Assembly (NCBI RefSeq): GCF_001543895.1
Contig: NZ_JYIJ01000018.1
Span: 434,001-498,000 of the forward strand
Direction: 5' to 3'
Origin: Carbonactinospora thermoautotrophica
GTDB lineage: Bacteria > Actinomycetota > Actinomycetes > Streptomycetales > Carbonactinosporaceae
DNA: 64,000 bases
Shown here piece by piece: positions 44,541-52,970 of the stretch. The position numbers and the translations under genes were made by a program. The notes under the pieces are model-generated. The model worked only from the letters and a program-made list of their open reading frames with translations, was not told where the DNA came from and did no database searches. Position 1 is the first letter of the stretch, and every line of letters begins with the position of its first letter.

Positions 44541-45163
44541 AAATCCGTCGAGTCGGTTGGACCGGGCTGCGGGTCGAGCCCCCGTCGTCCGCCGACGTGC
44601 CCCGGCTGGCCGCCGAGATCCGTCGCCGCCGGAACCACGGTGAACTCAGCGGGCTCGCGGAGATCGTGCCCGCGGCCCACACCCTGCTTCTCGTCGCCCA
44701 CCGCGGATCCGAGGAACTCCTCGATCGCCTGGCCCGCGAACTACCGACATGGGACCTGCCCCATGCCAGGACGGACGGGAGCCGCCTACACCGGATCCCG
44801 GTCCGGTTCGACGGCGCCGACCTGGACGAGATCGCCGCCCGGGTCGGGCTGTCCCGTGACCGCGTGATCGCTCACCTGCTCCGCGCCCGGCTACGGGTAG
44901 CGTTCCTCGGTTTCTCTCCGGGCTGGGCCTACATCGAAGGGGTGCCGGCCGAGATCCAGGTGCCCCGGCGTGACAGCCCACGCACCAGGGTGCCCGGAGG
45001 CTCGGTGTGCATCGCCAACGGTTACCTCGGCATCTACGCCCGGCCCTCGCCCAGCGGCTGGTGGATCGTCGGCACCACGGATGTGCCCGTGTGGAACCTC
45101 GAGGCCGACCCGCCCGCGCTGTTCGGGGTAGGGGACCGAGTCCAACTCGTGGAGGCGCCGTAG
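44537..45163 (+). CDS. pxpB: 5-oxoprolinase subunit B (KipI family)
   Basis: The 208-residue subunit has the KipI/carboxyltransferase domain 1 pattern: IPVRFDGADLDEIAARVGLS, then VAFLGFSPGWAYIEGVP and VPGGSVCIANGYLGIYARPS. It pairs with PxpC. Relatives in Bacillus also inhibit kinase KinA, but the adjacent pxpA and pxpC point to 5-oxoproline hydrolysis. Its TAG stop shares a base with the pxpC GTG. Confidence 0.93.
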   Translation: MKIRRVGWTGLRVEPPSSADVPRLAAEIRRRRNHGELSGLAEIVPAAHTLLLVAHRGSEELLDRLARELPTWDLPHARTDGSRLHRIPVRFDGADLDEIAARVGLSRDRVIAHLLRARLRVAFLGFSPGWAYIEGVPAEIQVPRRDSPRTRVPGGSVCIANGYLGIYARPSPSGWWIVGTTDVPVWNLEADPPALFGVGDRVQLVEAP

Positions 45164-46017
45164 TGCTGACCGTGCTCGACCCCGGTCCGCTGACCACCGT
45201 GCAGGACGGCGGGCGCATCGGTTATGCCCATCTCGGTGTGCCCCCGTCCGGCGCGCTGGACCTGCCCGCCCTCGCGCTGGCCAACCGGCTGGTCGCCAAT
45301 CCCGAGGACGCCGCGGGCTTGGAGACCACTCTCGGCGGGGTGACCCTCCGTGCCGAACGACACCTCACACTCGCGGTCACCGGCGCGACCGCAGACGTCT
45401 GGATCGGCGACCGGGCGGTCAGCCGAAACGCCCCGCTCCACCTGGCTCCTGGCGAGATCCTGCGGGTCGGGCCGGCCACGGCCGGCGTGCGTAACTACAT
45501 CGCGGTCCGCGGCGGAATCGACGTACCGCCAGTGCTCGGCTCCCGCTCCACGGACCTGCTGTCCGGCCTCGGCCCCCCACCGCTCCGCGCGGGTGACCGC
45601 CTCCCCGTGGGAACGGCGGTCACCGGCTGGCCGTGCGTCGACCTCGCCCCCTGCCAGGAATGCGCCGACGGCCCGGTGCGGCTCCGGCTGCGGCTGGGGC
45701 CGGCTGAGGACTGGCTCACCCCGGACGCGATCACGACCCTCACCTCCGTGCCCTTCACCCTCACCCCGGCGTCCAACCGGGTGGCGGCCCGCCTCGACGG
45801 ACCCGTGCTGGCCTGGAAGCGGGATCAGCAGCCGCTCAGCGAAGGACTGGTCACCGGATCCGTCCAGGTGCCGCCCGCCGGACATCCCCTGGTCTTCCTC
45901 GCCGACCACCCAACCACCGGCGGCTATCCTCACGTCGGCGTCGTGCACCCGGACGACCTGCCGACGCTTGCCCAGGCCAGGCCCGGTGCCATCGTCCAGT
46001 TCCAGCTCTCGGGCTAG
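45163..46017 (+). CDS. pxpC: 5-oxoprolinase subunit C (KipA family)
   Basis: The 284-residue subunit is a carboxyltransferase domain 2 (AHS2) protein: LDPGPLTTVQDGGRIGYAHL, GVPPSGALDLPALALANRLV, NYIAVRGGIDVPPVLGSRST, and YPHVGVVHPDDLPTLAQARP near the end. The GTG start overlaps the pxpB stop. It is the last gene of the seven-gene gntR operon. The C-terminus is slightly shorter than in some homologues but complete. Confidence 0.93.
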   Translation: MLTVLDPGPLTTVQDGGRIGYAHLGVPPSGALDLPALALANRLVANPEDAAGLETTLGGVTLRAERHLTLAVTGATADVWIGDRAVSRNAPLHLAPGEILRVGPATAGVRNYIAVRGGIDVPPVLGSRSTDLLSGLGPPPLRAGDRLPVGTAVTGWPCVDLAPCQECADGPVRLRLRLGPAEDWLTPDAITTLTSVPFTLTPASNRVAARLDGPVLAWKRDQQPLSEGLVTGSVQVPPAGHPLVFLADHPTTGGYPHVGVVHPDDLPTLAQARPGAIVQFQLSG

Positions 46018-46063
46018 GGTGCTGGCGGACCGGGTGTCACCTCGGTTCCGTAGACAGGAAGAT

Positions 46064-46849
46064 CTAGTCCAGCGGCGCCCCGGGTCTCTCGTCCGGACCG
46101 CGGAGCAGCGGCGCCCAGGCGAACAGCACCTGGCCGCAGGCGAGGCCGTCCAGCAACGGGACCGGGGAGTGGGGCTGCAGCGAGCGGACGCTGATCTCGG
46201 TGGTCGGCATCACGAGCAGGCCCTGGTATCGGCGGATGCACTGCTCGATCTCCTCCGACACGGGTGCCTCCCAGGTGCCGGCCGGCGTCTGCACGGTGAT
46301 CTGGCCGCGTCGGAGCAGGGAGAACACGCCGGGCACGGGCGCGTGCACCACCGAGTTCGCGCTCGCCTCGTGGAAGCCGATGCGCCGCAGCATCTCCATG
46401 TCGGCGTCCACGGACTCGCCCGGCCCGGCCATGCGCACGTGGACCGTGTCGATCGAGGGATTGACGATCATCAGGCCGATCGGGTGCGTCCGGTGCGCAC
46501 GCCGCCACCAGGCGCGGAGCGAGGACAGCAGGCCGCGGCGCGGCACCTCCTCGTCCGGCTTCTGGAATTCCAGCGCGGCCGTGACCGCGGCGTACGTCGA
46601 ACCGGCCGCCGCCTGGATGATGCCGCTGTCCGACAACCACTCCGAAGGGGTGCAGGACGCGTGGTGAGCCGTCAGCTCGACGAGATCACCGATCGGCTGG
46701 GCGCGCAGGCTCACCCGGCCGGGACCGAGCGGGAGACCGCAGCTGAAGCACCGGCCGTCGATGTCGATCCGGCGGGCGAGAGCTTCCACGGTCGGCTTGC
46801 CGAGCCGCTGGGTGATCTCGTCCGCGACCCACAAGTCCGTGACCGCCAT
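46064..46849 (-). CDS. Uncharacterised protein with Cys/His cluster
   Basis: The 261-residue protein is not recognised. A possible zinc site is formed by RCFSCGLPLG and HHASCTPSEW (Cys-x2-Cys and His-His-x2-Cys, about residues 34-65). The rest is mixed alpha/beta with no membrane helix. The ATG at 46849 with GGGTGA upstream is preferred; an upstream in-frame start at 46939 would add 30 residues. It is convergent with the pxp operon, 47 bp away. Confidence 0.55.
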   Translation of the reverse strand: MAVTDLWVADEITQRLGKPTVEALARRIDIDGRCFSCGLPLGPGRVSLRAQPIGDLVELTAHHASCTPSEWLSDSGIIQAAAGSTYAAVTAALEFQKPDEEVPRRGLLSSLRAWWRRAHRTHPIGLMIVNPSIDTVHVRMAGPGESVDADMEMLRRIGFHEASANSVVHAPVPGVFSLLRRGQITVQTPAGTWEAPVSEEIEQCIRRYQGLLVMPTTEISVRSLQPHSPVPLLDGLACGQVLFAWAPLLRGPDERPGAPLD

Positions 46850-47289
46850 GAGATCACCCTGCCCTGTCGCAGCCGAGCCCTTGCTGCCATTCTCGCCGCT
46901 GGCCCGGCGCGGATTCCACGGACCGGTGCGGAAGATCACCGGATGCCGTTCTCGCGCCGCCGCTTTCCCTGTCCCCGTTCCCTGCCGCCGGCTCGTGTTC
47001 CCCGCGCCACCCCGTCCGCCGCCTCTGATCGCTCGTCCGGGCAGTGCGGTGCTACCCGGACGAGCGATTCACGCGCCAGCACGGGTAAATTTCCCAGAAA
47101 TCCGGACGTGAGCGCCAATCACATGGCAAGATCGTATGCATCGGGCTCACCCCGTACCGTCCGGGGCACGGGAAACCGACTGTCCTGAGGGGCTTTTGGC
47201 GCGGGTTGGGTTTCATGTCAGCCGATCGCTGCCTATTCTGGAAGGGGTCGCATCGGTCGCACCCCGCGACCGCTAGGTAGGAGGACTCC
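46850..47289. other. Intergenic region before the DUF3040 gene
   Basis: About 440 bp between divergent genes have no recognisable gene. The right half is less GC-rich (GCCTATTCTGGAAGGGG near 47230) and probably contains the DUF3040 promoter. The ribosome site GTAGGAGGACTCC ends at 47289. Confidence 0.3.
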
Positions 47290-47679
47290 GTGCCGCTCTC
47301 AGAGCACGAGCAGCGTCTGCTCGAGCAGATGGAGCGAGCGCTGTACGCGGAAGATCCCAAGTTCGCGGCGGCGCTTCGGGGAGCCGATCTGCGCAGCCAC
47401 TTCCGGCGTCGCACGTACCAGGCGCTGGCGGTCTTCGTTCTGGGTGTCGTATTGCTCATGGCAGGCGTCATCACGACGATCTGGCCTGTGAGCGTGCTGG
47501 GTTTCCTGGTCATGCTCGCCGGAGCGGTGTTCGCCGTCTCGAGCTGGCGGCGGATCCCGGGGCCGAGTGAGGTACTGCCGATGGCTGGGCCTGCCTCACG
47601 CCACGGCCGGGTGCGCAGTCGCTTCATGGACCGCCTCGAGGAGCGCTGGCGCCGCCGTAGGGACGAGCAGGGCAGGTAA
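47290..47679 (+). CDS. DUF3040 membrane protein
   Basis: The 129-residue protein starts with the DUF3040 motif PLSEHEQRLLEQMERALYAE, DPKFAAALRG, then has two transmembrane helices (about 43-62 and 67-86) and a basic tail. The family is conserved in actinobacteria near the division cluster, with unknown function. GTAGGAGGACTCC precedes the GTG start. Confidence 0.9.
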   Translation: MPLSEHEQRLLEQMERALYAEDPKFAAALRGADLRSHFRRRTYQALAVFVLGVVLLMAGVITTIWPVSVLGFLVMLAGAVFAVSSWRRIPGPSEVLPMAGPASRHGRVRSRFMDRLEERWRRRRDEQGR

Positions 47680-47833
47680 CCGGGCCCTAAGCCAAGGCCC
47701 TAAGAAGGGATACCCCCGGCACCTGCCTAGCGGTGCGTCCCGCCCGCACGTGTTATGGCCGTGCGGCAGCGCCAGCGCGCCGCGAATCGTCGACCCCCAT
47801 CCCGGACGGTCCGAGCACCGCCGCCGGGGCGCC

Positions 47834-50293
47834 TCAACCTCTGTGGGTCTGCCCGGCCCGCACCAGGATCCAGCGGCGCAGCCGCGGCCCGAGTCCGTCC
47901 GCCCAGTCCAGCCCGTCCGCGATCCGCTCGCCCAGCCAGGAGACCAGGTCCCCCACCGAACGCGGCAGCAGCCGCGCCCGCACCCGGGCACGCCGGCCCA
48001 GCGGCGCGGCCAGCCCCACTCGCGCCTGGGCGACCTGGGTGAACAGATCCCCGACTTGTCCTGGGTCGCGCGCGTACCGGACCCGCTCATAGGTCAGCGC
48101 CAGCCGCCGCAGCGCGGCGCGCGGCTCCTCGGTCAGCGCAGCCGCCCGGGCCAGCCGGGCAGCAGCCTGCCGCGGGGTCTCCGCCGGGTTCCAGCCGTAC
48201 CCCAGGTCGCGCGCCACGTCCCGCAGCTCCGCCCACGCCAGCAGGGCGATCGCCTGCTGCGGGATCGGGTCGCCGACGGGCGCGAGGCCGCGCGTGAGGA
48301 ACCGGAGCGCGGCCGGCACCGGCCGCCGTGGGCGTCCGCCCTGGCGCCGCAGGCGCCGTGCCGTCCGGCGCCGTTGCCTCGACACGACCAGCCGGAGCAG
48401 CATGGGTGTCAGCGCGGCCACGGCCACCAGCAGCCCGAGCAGTGCCCAGCGGAGCACCCGCCACAGCGCGGCCAGCGGGCTCGCCTCGGCCTGGCCGCCC
48501 ACCGTGCCCAGGTCCTTCTCACGCTGGTCCACGCCGTCCGCCCCCGTGTCGGGGCCGGCGCTCGGCGGCGTGCCCGGCGCCGCCGCACTGGCTCCCGGCG
48601 CCGGTTCGCCCGAATCCTGGGGCGACTCCCACGTCCATGGCGGTATGTTGGCGTTCCCGCCGGTCGCGTTCGGGGTCGGCTCGAACCGCACCCAGCCGAC
48701 GCCCTCGAAGTACAGCTCGGGCCAGGCGTGCGCGTCGTGCGCGGTGATCAGGTACCTGCCGTCAGGCTGGGGCGTGCCCGGCGTGAAGCCCACCACGACC
48801 CGGGCGGGGATGCCCAGGTGCCGGGCCATGACCGCGAACGTGGCGGCGAATTGCTCGCAGTAGCCCTGCCGGCTGTCCAGGAACCGCTCGATGGCGGTGT
48901 TGCCGTTGCCCGGCTGCGGGTCGAGCGTGTAGGCGAACTCTTCGATGAACCAACTCTGGAGCTTGAGCGCCTTCGCGTACAGGTTGGGCGCCCCGCGCGT
49001 CACCTGGTCGGCGAGCACTCGCACCTGCTGCGGCAGGTCCGCGGGCAGCTCGCGGTAGCGGTCCATCTGGGAGCCGGCCCTCGGCGCCCGCGCGAGCTGC
49101 TCGGGTGTGGGCTGCACGTGCAGGCTCTCCACGGTGTAGGTGAGACCGGAGGCGGGCCGGTCGCCGATGATGTACCGGCCGTCCGGGTCGTACAGCCAGC
49201 GCCCCTCGATGTCCACCCTGCGCGGCGGGTACGGGGTGGGCAGCCACTTGGTCGCGAACCCCGGCTCGACCTCGATCACGGTGCGTACCTTGGTCCGCCG
49301 GACCGAGCCGTCCAGCCCTTCGGGCTCTGGCAGCTCGCCCCGCAGCTGCTCCAGCGGGGGCCGGGAGTACGCCCACACGTCGCCCCGGAACACGTCGAGC
49401 GCGACCAGCTGGATGTACTGGTTCTGCGCGTCCGGGTTGTCGGTGGACACGGTGAGCATCGGCACGTCGGAGGTCTGGAGCAGGTTGCTCTTGATGTCCA
49501 CCAGCGGGTTCACCGTGGTGATCACGCCGGACCCCTCGCCCGTGCCGGTTCCCCCGCGCTCCAGCAAGCCCTCGTTCAGGCCGGGCAGTAACGTCGGGAG
49601 GAACGTCGGGAGGAACACGGCCGCCGCCACCGCCGCCACCCCGATCCGCCGGCCCACCCGGGCCGCCGGCTGCGTGGACACCGCGAAGGCGCCACCCGCG
49701 CCCTCCGCGGTGACCAGCGGCCTGCCCCAGCGGCTCAGCCGTTCCTGCCCATCGGCGAGCAGCAGGGCGACGTACCCGATCGCGCCGAGCGCGAACAGCC
49801 ATTCCGTCGAGCCGTCGTGGGGCACGAACGTGGCCACGCTGTAAACGGCGAGCAGCGGCAGCCCGGCGAGCGGGGCCTGGCGCAGCGTCACCGCGATCGT
49901 GTCGACCAGGATCGCGACCAGGCCGAGCGTGGCGACCATGATGAAGTCGATGCCGTCGGCGGACGGCACCGGCGCGGCGTACCGCCGGATGTCGTGAAGC
50001 CCGGCCGCGAACAGGGCCCGGAACCGGTCCAGCGTCTCCGGTCCCGGGATGATCCCGGCCAGGGCGGCTCCCTGCCCGTACCAGCTGGTCAGGTACAGCA
50101 CCAGCACCGCCACCTGGATGCCGAGCACCGCGGTCGGCGGGGCCGCGTGGCGCCGCGTCAGCCACCCGGCGGCGCCGATCAGGGCCACGGCCACGAGCGC
50201 CCCGGGGAACCACCGTTCGGCTGCCACGACCGGTGTCATCGCGAACGCGGCCAGGACCGTGGCGAGGGCGGCGAAGACCGTCAGACGGCTCAT
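47834..50293 (-). CDS. TgpA-family membrane transglutaminase-like protein
   Basis: The 819-residue protein has an N-terminal block of six or so membrane helices (DUF3488), an external transglutaminase-like domain and a C-terminal helix with a DUF4129-like tail. The papain-like triad is visible: Cys in SRQGYCEQFAATFAVMARHL, His in YLITAHDAHAWPELYFEG and Asp/Glu in VGWVRFEPTPNA. Substrates are unknown. Its ATG overlaps the stop of the DUF58 gene; with DUF58 and MoxR it forms the conserved MoxR-DUF58-TgpA operon. Confidence 0.92.
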   Translation of the reverse strand: MSRLTVFAALATVLAAFAMTPVVAAERWFPGALVAVALIGAAGWLTRRHAAPPTAVLGIQVAVLVLYLTSWYGQGAALAGIIPGPETLDRFRALFAAGLHDIRRYAAPVPSADGIDFIMVATLGLVAILVDTIAVTLRQAPLAGLPLLAVYSVATFVPHDGSTEWLFALGAIGYVALLLADGQERLSRWGRPLVTAEGAGGAFAVSTQPAARVGRRIGVAAVAAAVFLPTFLPTLLPGLNEGLLERGGTGTGEGSGVITTVNPLVDIKSNLLQTSDVPMLTVSTDNPDAQNQYIQLVALDVFRGDVWAYSRPPLEQLRGELPEPEGLDGSVRRTKVRTVIEVEPGFATKWLPTPYPPRRVDIEGRWLYDPDGRYIIGDRPASGLTYTVESLHVQPTPEQLARAPRAGSQMDRYRELPADLPQQVRVLADQVTRGAPNLYAKALKLQSWFIEEFAYTLDPQPGNGNTAIERFLDSRQGYCEQFAATFAVMARHLGIPARVVVGFTPGTPQPDGRYLITAHDAHAWPELYFEGVGWVRFEPTPNATGGNANIPPWTWESPQDSGEPAPGASAAAPGTPPSAGPDTGADGVDQREKDLGTVGGQAEASPLAALWRVLRWALLGLLVAVAALTPMLLRLVVSRQRRRTARRLRRQGGRPRRPVPAALRFLTRGLAPVGDPIPQQAIALLAWAELRDVARDLGYGWNPAETPRQAAARLARAAALTEEPRAALRRLALTYERVRYARDPGQVGDLFTQVAQARVGLAAPLGRRARVRARLLPRSVGDLVSWLGERIADGLDWADGLGPRLRRWILVRAGQTHRG

Positions 50294-51579
50294 CCGCCAC
50301 CCTCCCCGCGGGCGGCCAGGCCGTCGTACCCGGCCTTGCCAGCCAGCGGCCACAGGGCCGGGAGCGAGTCGCCGGGCCGCACCGTGAGCACCCGCCAGCC
50401 GCCGGCACGCAGCAGCCGCACGTTCGCGTCGAACTGCTCCGTCTCGGCCTGCTGGAGGGCGATCGGGCGCGGGCTCCACGCGGCGGTGTTCATCAGCACG
50501 GCTATCGCGGCGCCGGCGCCGTGCCGCAGCCGGACCAGCTTCTCGGCCTCCGCCGCGTCCAGGTGGCCGAGGACGGCGACGAGCAGGTCCTCGCCGCCGC
50601 TGTGGCGCAACGCCTCAGCGGGCGCGCGCAGGTCCTTGTTGCCCGACATCCGCACGGCGGCCAGCGTGTCGAGCAGCATGTTCTCGAAGTCGACCCCCAC
50701 CGGGTCGGGCGTGGCGCCGACGGTTTCCACGTCGGTGAGCAGCCGCGTCGCGTACCCCCTGCGGGACAGGTGCAGCCCGATCGAGGCCACCGCCGAGACC
50801 GCCCACTCGAACGACGAGCCGGGGCCGTCACCCCGGTGCGCACGGCGCCGGGTGTCCAGCAGCAGGCTGCACCGGCTCTGCCATGGCTGCTCCTCGCGGC
50901 GCACCATGAGTTCGCCGTATCGGGCGGTGGACCGCCAGTGCACGCGCCGCATGTCGTCCCCGTGCCGGTACTCGCGCGTGGTCACGTCGTCTTCGCCGGC
51001 CACCGCGACCGAGCGGGCCAGGCTCTCGCCCCTGCCGGTCCGTTCCCCGCCCAGCCGGACATGCGGCAGCGCCTGCACCGCCGGGGTCACGGTCAGGGTG
51101 TCCTTGGCGCTGAACGCCCGGTTCAACTCAACCAGCCCGAACGGGTCGGTGAGCCGGACCGTCAGCGGGCCCACGGAGAACCGCCCGCGCACGTCGGAGC
51201 GGACCCGGTACGACACCTCCCGGCTGCCCCGCGGCTCCACCCGGTCGAGCACGAACCGGGGGCGCGAGCCCAGCACGTACGGGATCCGGTCCTCGACCAG
51301 CAGCAGGCCGGTCGGGAGCCGGGAAAGGTTATCCATTCGCAGGATCACCCAGGCCTCGCACCCGGCCGGCACCCGGCTCGGCTCGAGCCGGCGCACGCAG
51401 GCGACCCGGTACCGGGTGCGCGCGACCACGAACGCGCTCGCCATCGGGAGTGCGGTCAGCAGGATGCCCACGCGCAGCAGGTCACGCTCCCCGAACAGGA
51501 CCGCGCACACCGCGGCCGCCATCCCGGCCGAGAGGAAGGCCCGGCCGCGGGTAGTAAGCCCGGAGAGCGCCTCACGCAT
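50290..51579 (-). CDS. DUF58 protein
   Basis: The 429-residue protein has two N-terminal membrane helices (about 15-50), a beta-sandwich section and the DUF58 vWA-like region marked by TREYRHGDDMRRVHWRSTAR. DUF58 proteins work with MoxR AAA+ ATPases in assembling membrane or cell-surface complexes. The stop overlaps the TgpA gene start (ATGA); MoxR lies 11 bp upstream. Confidence 0.9.
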   Translation of the reverse strand: MREALSGLTTRGRAFLSAGMAAAVCAVLFGERDLLRVGILLTALPMASAFVVARTRYRVACVRRLEPSRVPAGCEAWVILRMDNLSRLPTGLLLVEDRIPYVLGSRPRFVLDRVEPRGSREVSYRVRSDVRGRFSVGPLTVRLTDPFGLVELNRAFSAKDTLTVTPAVQALPHVRLGGERTGRGESLARSVAVAGEDDVTTREYRHGDDMRRVHWRSTARYGELMVRREEQPWQSRCSLLLDTRRRAHRGDGPGSSFEWAVSAVASIGLHLSRRGYATRLLTDVETVGATPDPVGVDFENMLLDTLAAVRMSGNKDLRAPAEALRHSGGEDLLVAVLGHLDAAEAEKLVRLRHGAGAAIAVLMNTAAWSPRPIALQQAETEQFDANVRLLRAGGWRVLTVRPGDSLPALWPLAGKAGYDGLAARGEGGG

Positions 51580-51590
51580 GGGCGGTACCT

Positions 51591-52706
51591 TCAGTACCTG
51601 TCGCCGGGCCAGCCGGGCGGCCCCTCGGCGGTGCTCGGGATCGGGACCCGGCGGACGAGATCGGCCACGATCTGCTCGGCGGTGCGCCGCTCGAGGTGGG
51701 CGTCGGCGGTGGGCAGCAGCCGGTGCGCCAGCACCGGGACCGCCAGTTCCTGCACGTCGTCTGGCAGCACGTAGTCGCGCTCGTCGAGCGCGGCGATCGC
51801 GCGGGCGGCCCGGATCAGGTGCAGGGTGGCGCGCGGGGAGGCGCCGAGCCGCAGGTCGGGGGAGCGCCGGGTGGCGGTCACCAGGTCGATCGCGTACCGC
51901 TTGACCTCCGGCGACACGTACACCGTGCGCACCAGGTCGATGAGATCGGACACCAGGCCGGCGTCCGCGACCGGCTCCAGCCGGTCGAGCGGGGAGGCCG
52001 CGCTGTGCCCGTCGAGCATGGCCAGCTCGGCCTGCGGGCTCGGGTAGCCCATCGAGACGCGGGCCATGAACCGGTCCCGCTGCGCCTCCGGCAGCGGGTA
52101 CGTGCCCTCCATCTCCACCGGGTTCTGGGTCGCGATCACCATGAACGGCGTGTCCAGGTGGTACGTGACGCCGTCCACCGTGACCTGGCGTTCCTCCATG
52201 CACTCCAGCAGCGCCGACTGGGTCTTCGGGGAAGCCCGGTTGATCTCATCACCCACCACGATGTTCGCGAAGACCGCGCCGGGCTTGAACTCGAATTCCT
52301 GACGCTGCTGGTCGTACACGCTGACGCCGGTGATGTCCGAGGGGAGCAGGTCGGGCGTGAACTGGATCCGCCGCACCGAGCAGTCGACCGACCGGGCCAG
52401 CGTCTTGGCGAGCATCGTCTTGCCCACGCCCGGCACGTCCTCGATGAGCAGGTGGCCCTCGGCGAGCATGACGGCCAGCGCCAGCTTGACCACATCGGGT
52501 TTGCCCTCGATGACCTGCTCGACCGCGCCGCGGATCCGCCGCGCCACGTGTGCCAGGTCCGGCAGCCCCAGATGACCGCGCCCGTCCGGCCCGGTGGAGC
52601 GGGTGGAGGTCCCTTGGTCCATGGCATAGGGCTGGTAGGAAGCCGGTAGGCCGCCCCCGCTTCGGCGATTCTCCATCGACGCGCTCAATCCGTCATCCGT
52701 TCTCAC
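51591..52706 (-). CDS. MoxR-family AAA+ ATPase
   Basis: The 371-residue ATPase has Walker A EDVPGVGKTMLAKTL, Walker B FANIVVGDEINRASPKTQSA, sensor 1 FMVIATQNPVEMEGTYPLPE, the arginine finger region AQRDRFMARV and sensor 2 in LGASPRATLHLI. It is likely a chaperone for the DUF58 and TgpA partners. The GTG at 52706 gives the longest frame; ATG 52676 (MENRRSG) is equally plausible. Confidence 0.92.
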   Translation of the reverse strand: MRTDDGLSASMENRRSGGGLPASYQPYAMDQGTSTRSTGPDGRGHLGLPDLAHVARRIRGAVEQVIEGKPDVVKLALAVMLAEGHLLIEDVPGVGKTMLAKTLARSVDCSVRRIQFTPDLLPSDITGVSVYDQQRQEFEFKPGAVFANIVVGDEINRASPKTQSALLECMEERQVTVDGVTYHLDTPFMVIATQNPVEMEGTYPLPEAQRDRFMARVSMGYPSPQAELAMLDGHSAASPLDRLEPVADAGLVSDLIDLVRTVYVSPEVKRYAIDLVTATRRSPDLRLGASPRATLHLIRAARAIAALDERDYVLPDDVQELAVPVLAHRLLPTADAHLERRTAEQIVADLVRRVPIPSTAEGPPGWPGDRY

Positions 52707-52970
52707 GCGTTCCGAGGCGACGCGTGAAGACCCCGCGCCCGCAGCGGGTCAGTCGCCCGCGCTGCCTCAGATTGCGAGCGTACCTTTCCCCGGCCTCCCG
52801 TGGTCCGGAAAGTCACCGCCGACACGGGCGAGACGCGCGACAAGCCGGCGTGCAGACCCTGGGGTGCGGTGCGCCGGTGTTTCCGAACGGCTGGCGGGCA
52901 TAAAAACCGGCATAAGCGTCGCGGGATCCGTACCCTGGGAAACGCTTCGCCCGCGGCCAGAGGAGGCGCC
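52707..52970. promoter_or_regulatory. Divergent promoter region moxR/egtA
   Basis: The 264-bp gap between divergent operons includes ATAAAAACCGGCATAAGCG and, on the plus strand, GGGATCCGTACCCT at 52922-52935, whose TACCCT may be the egtA -10. AGAGGAGG (52959-52966) is the egtA ribosome site. No regulator site was recognised. Confidence 0.35.
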
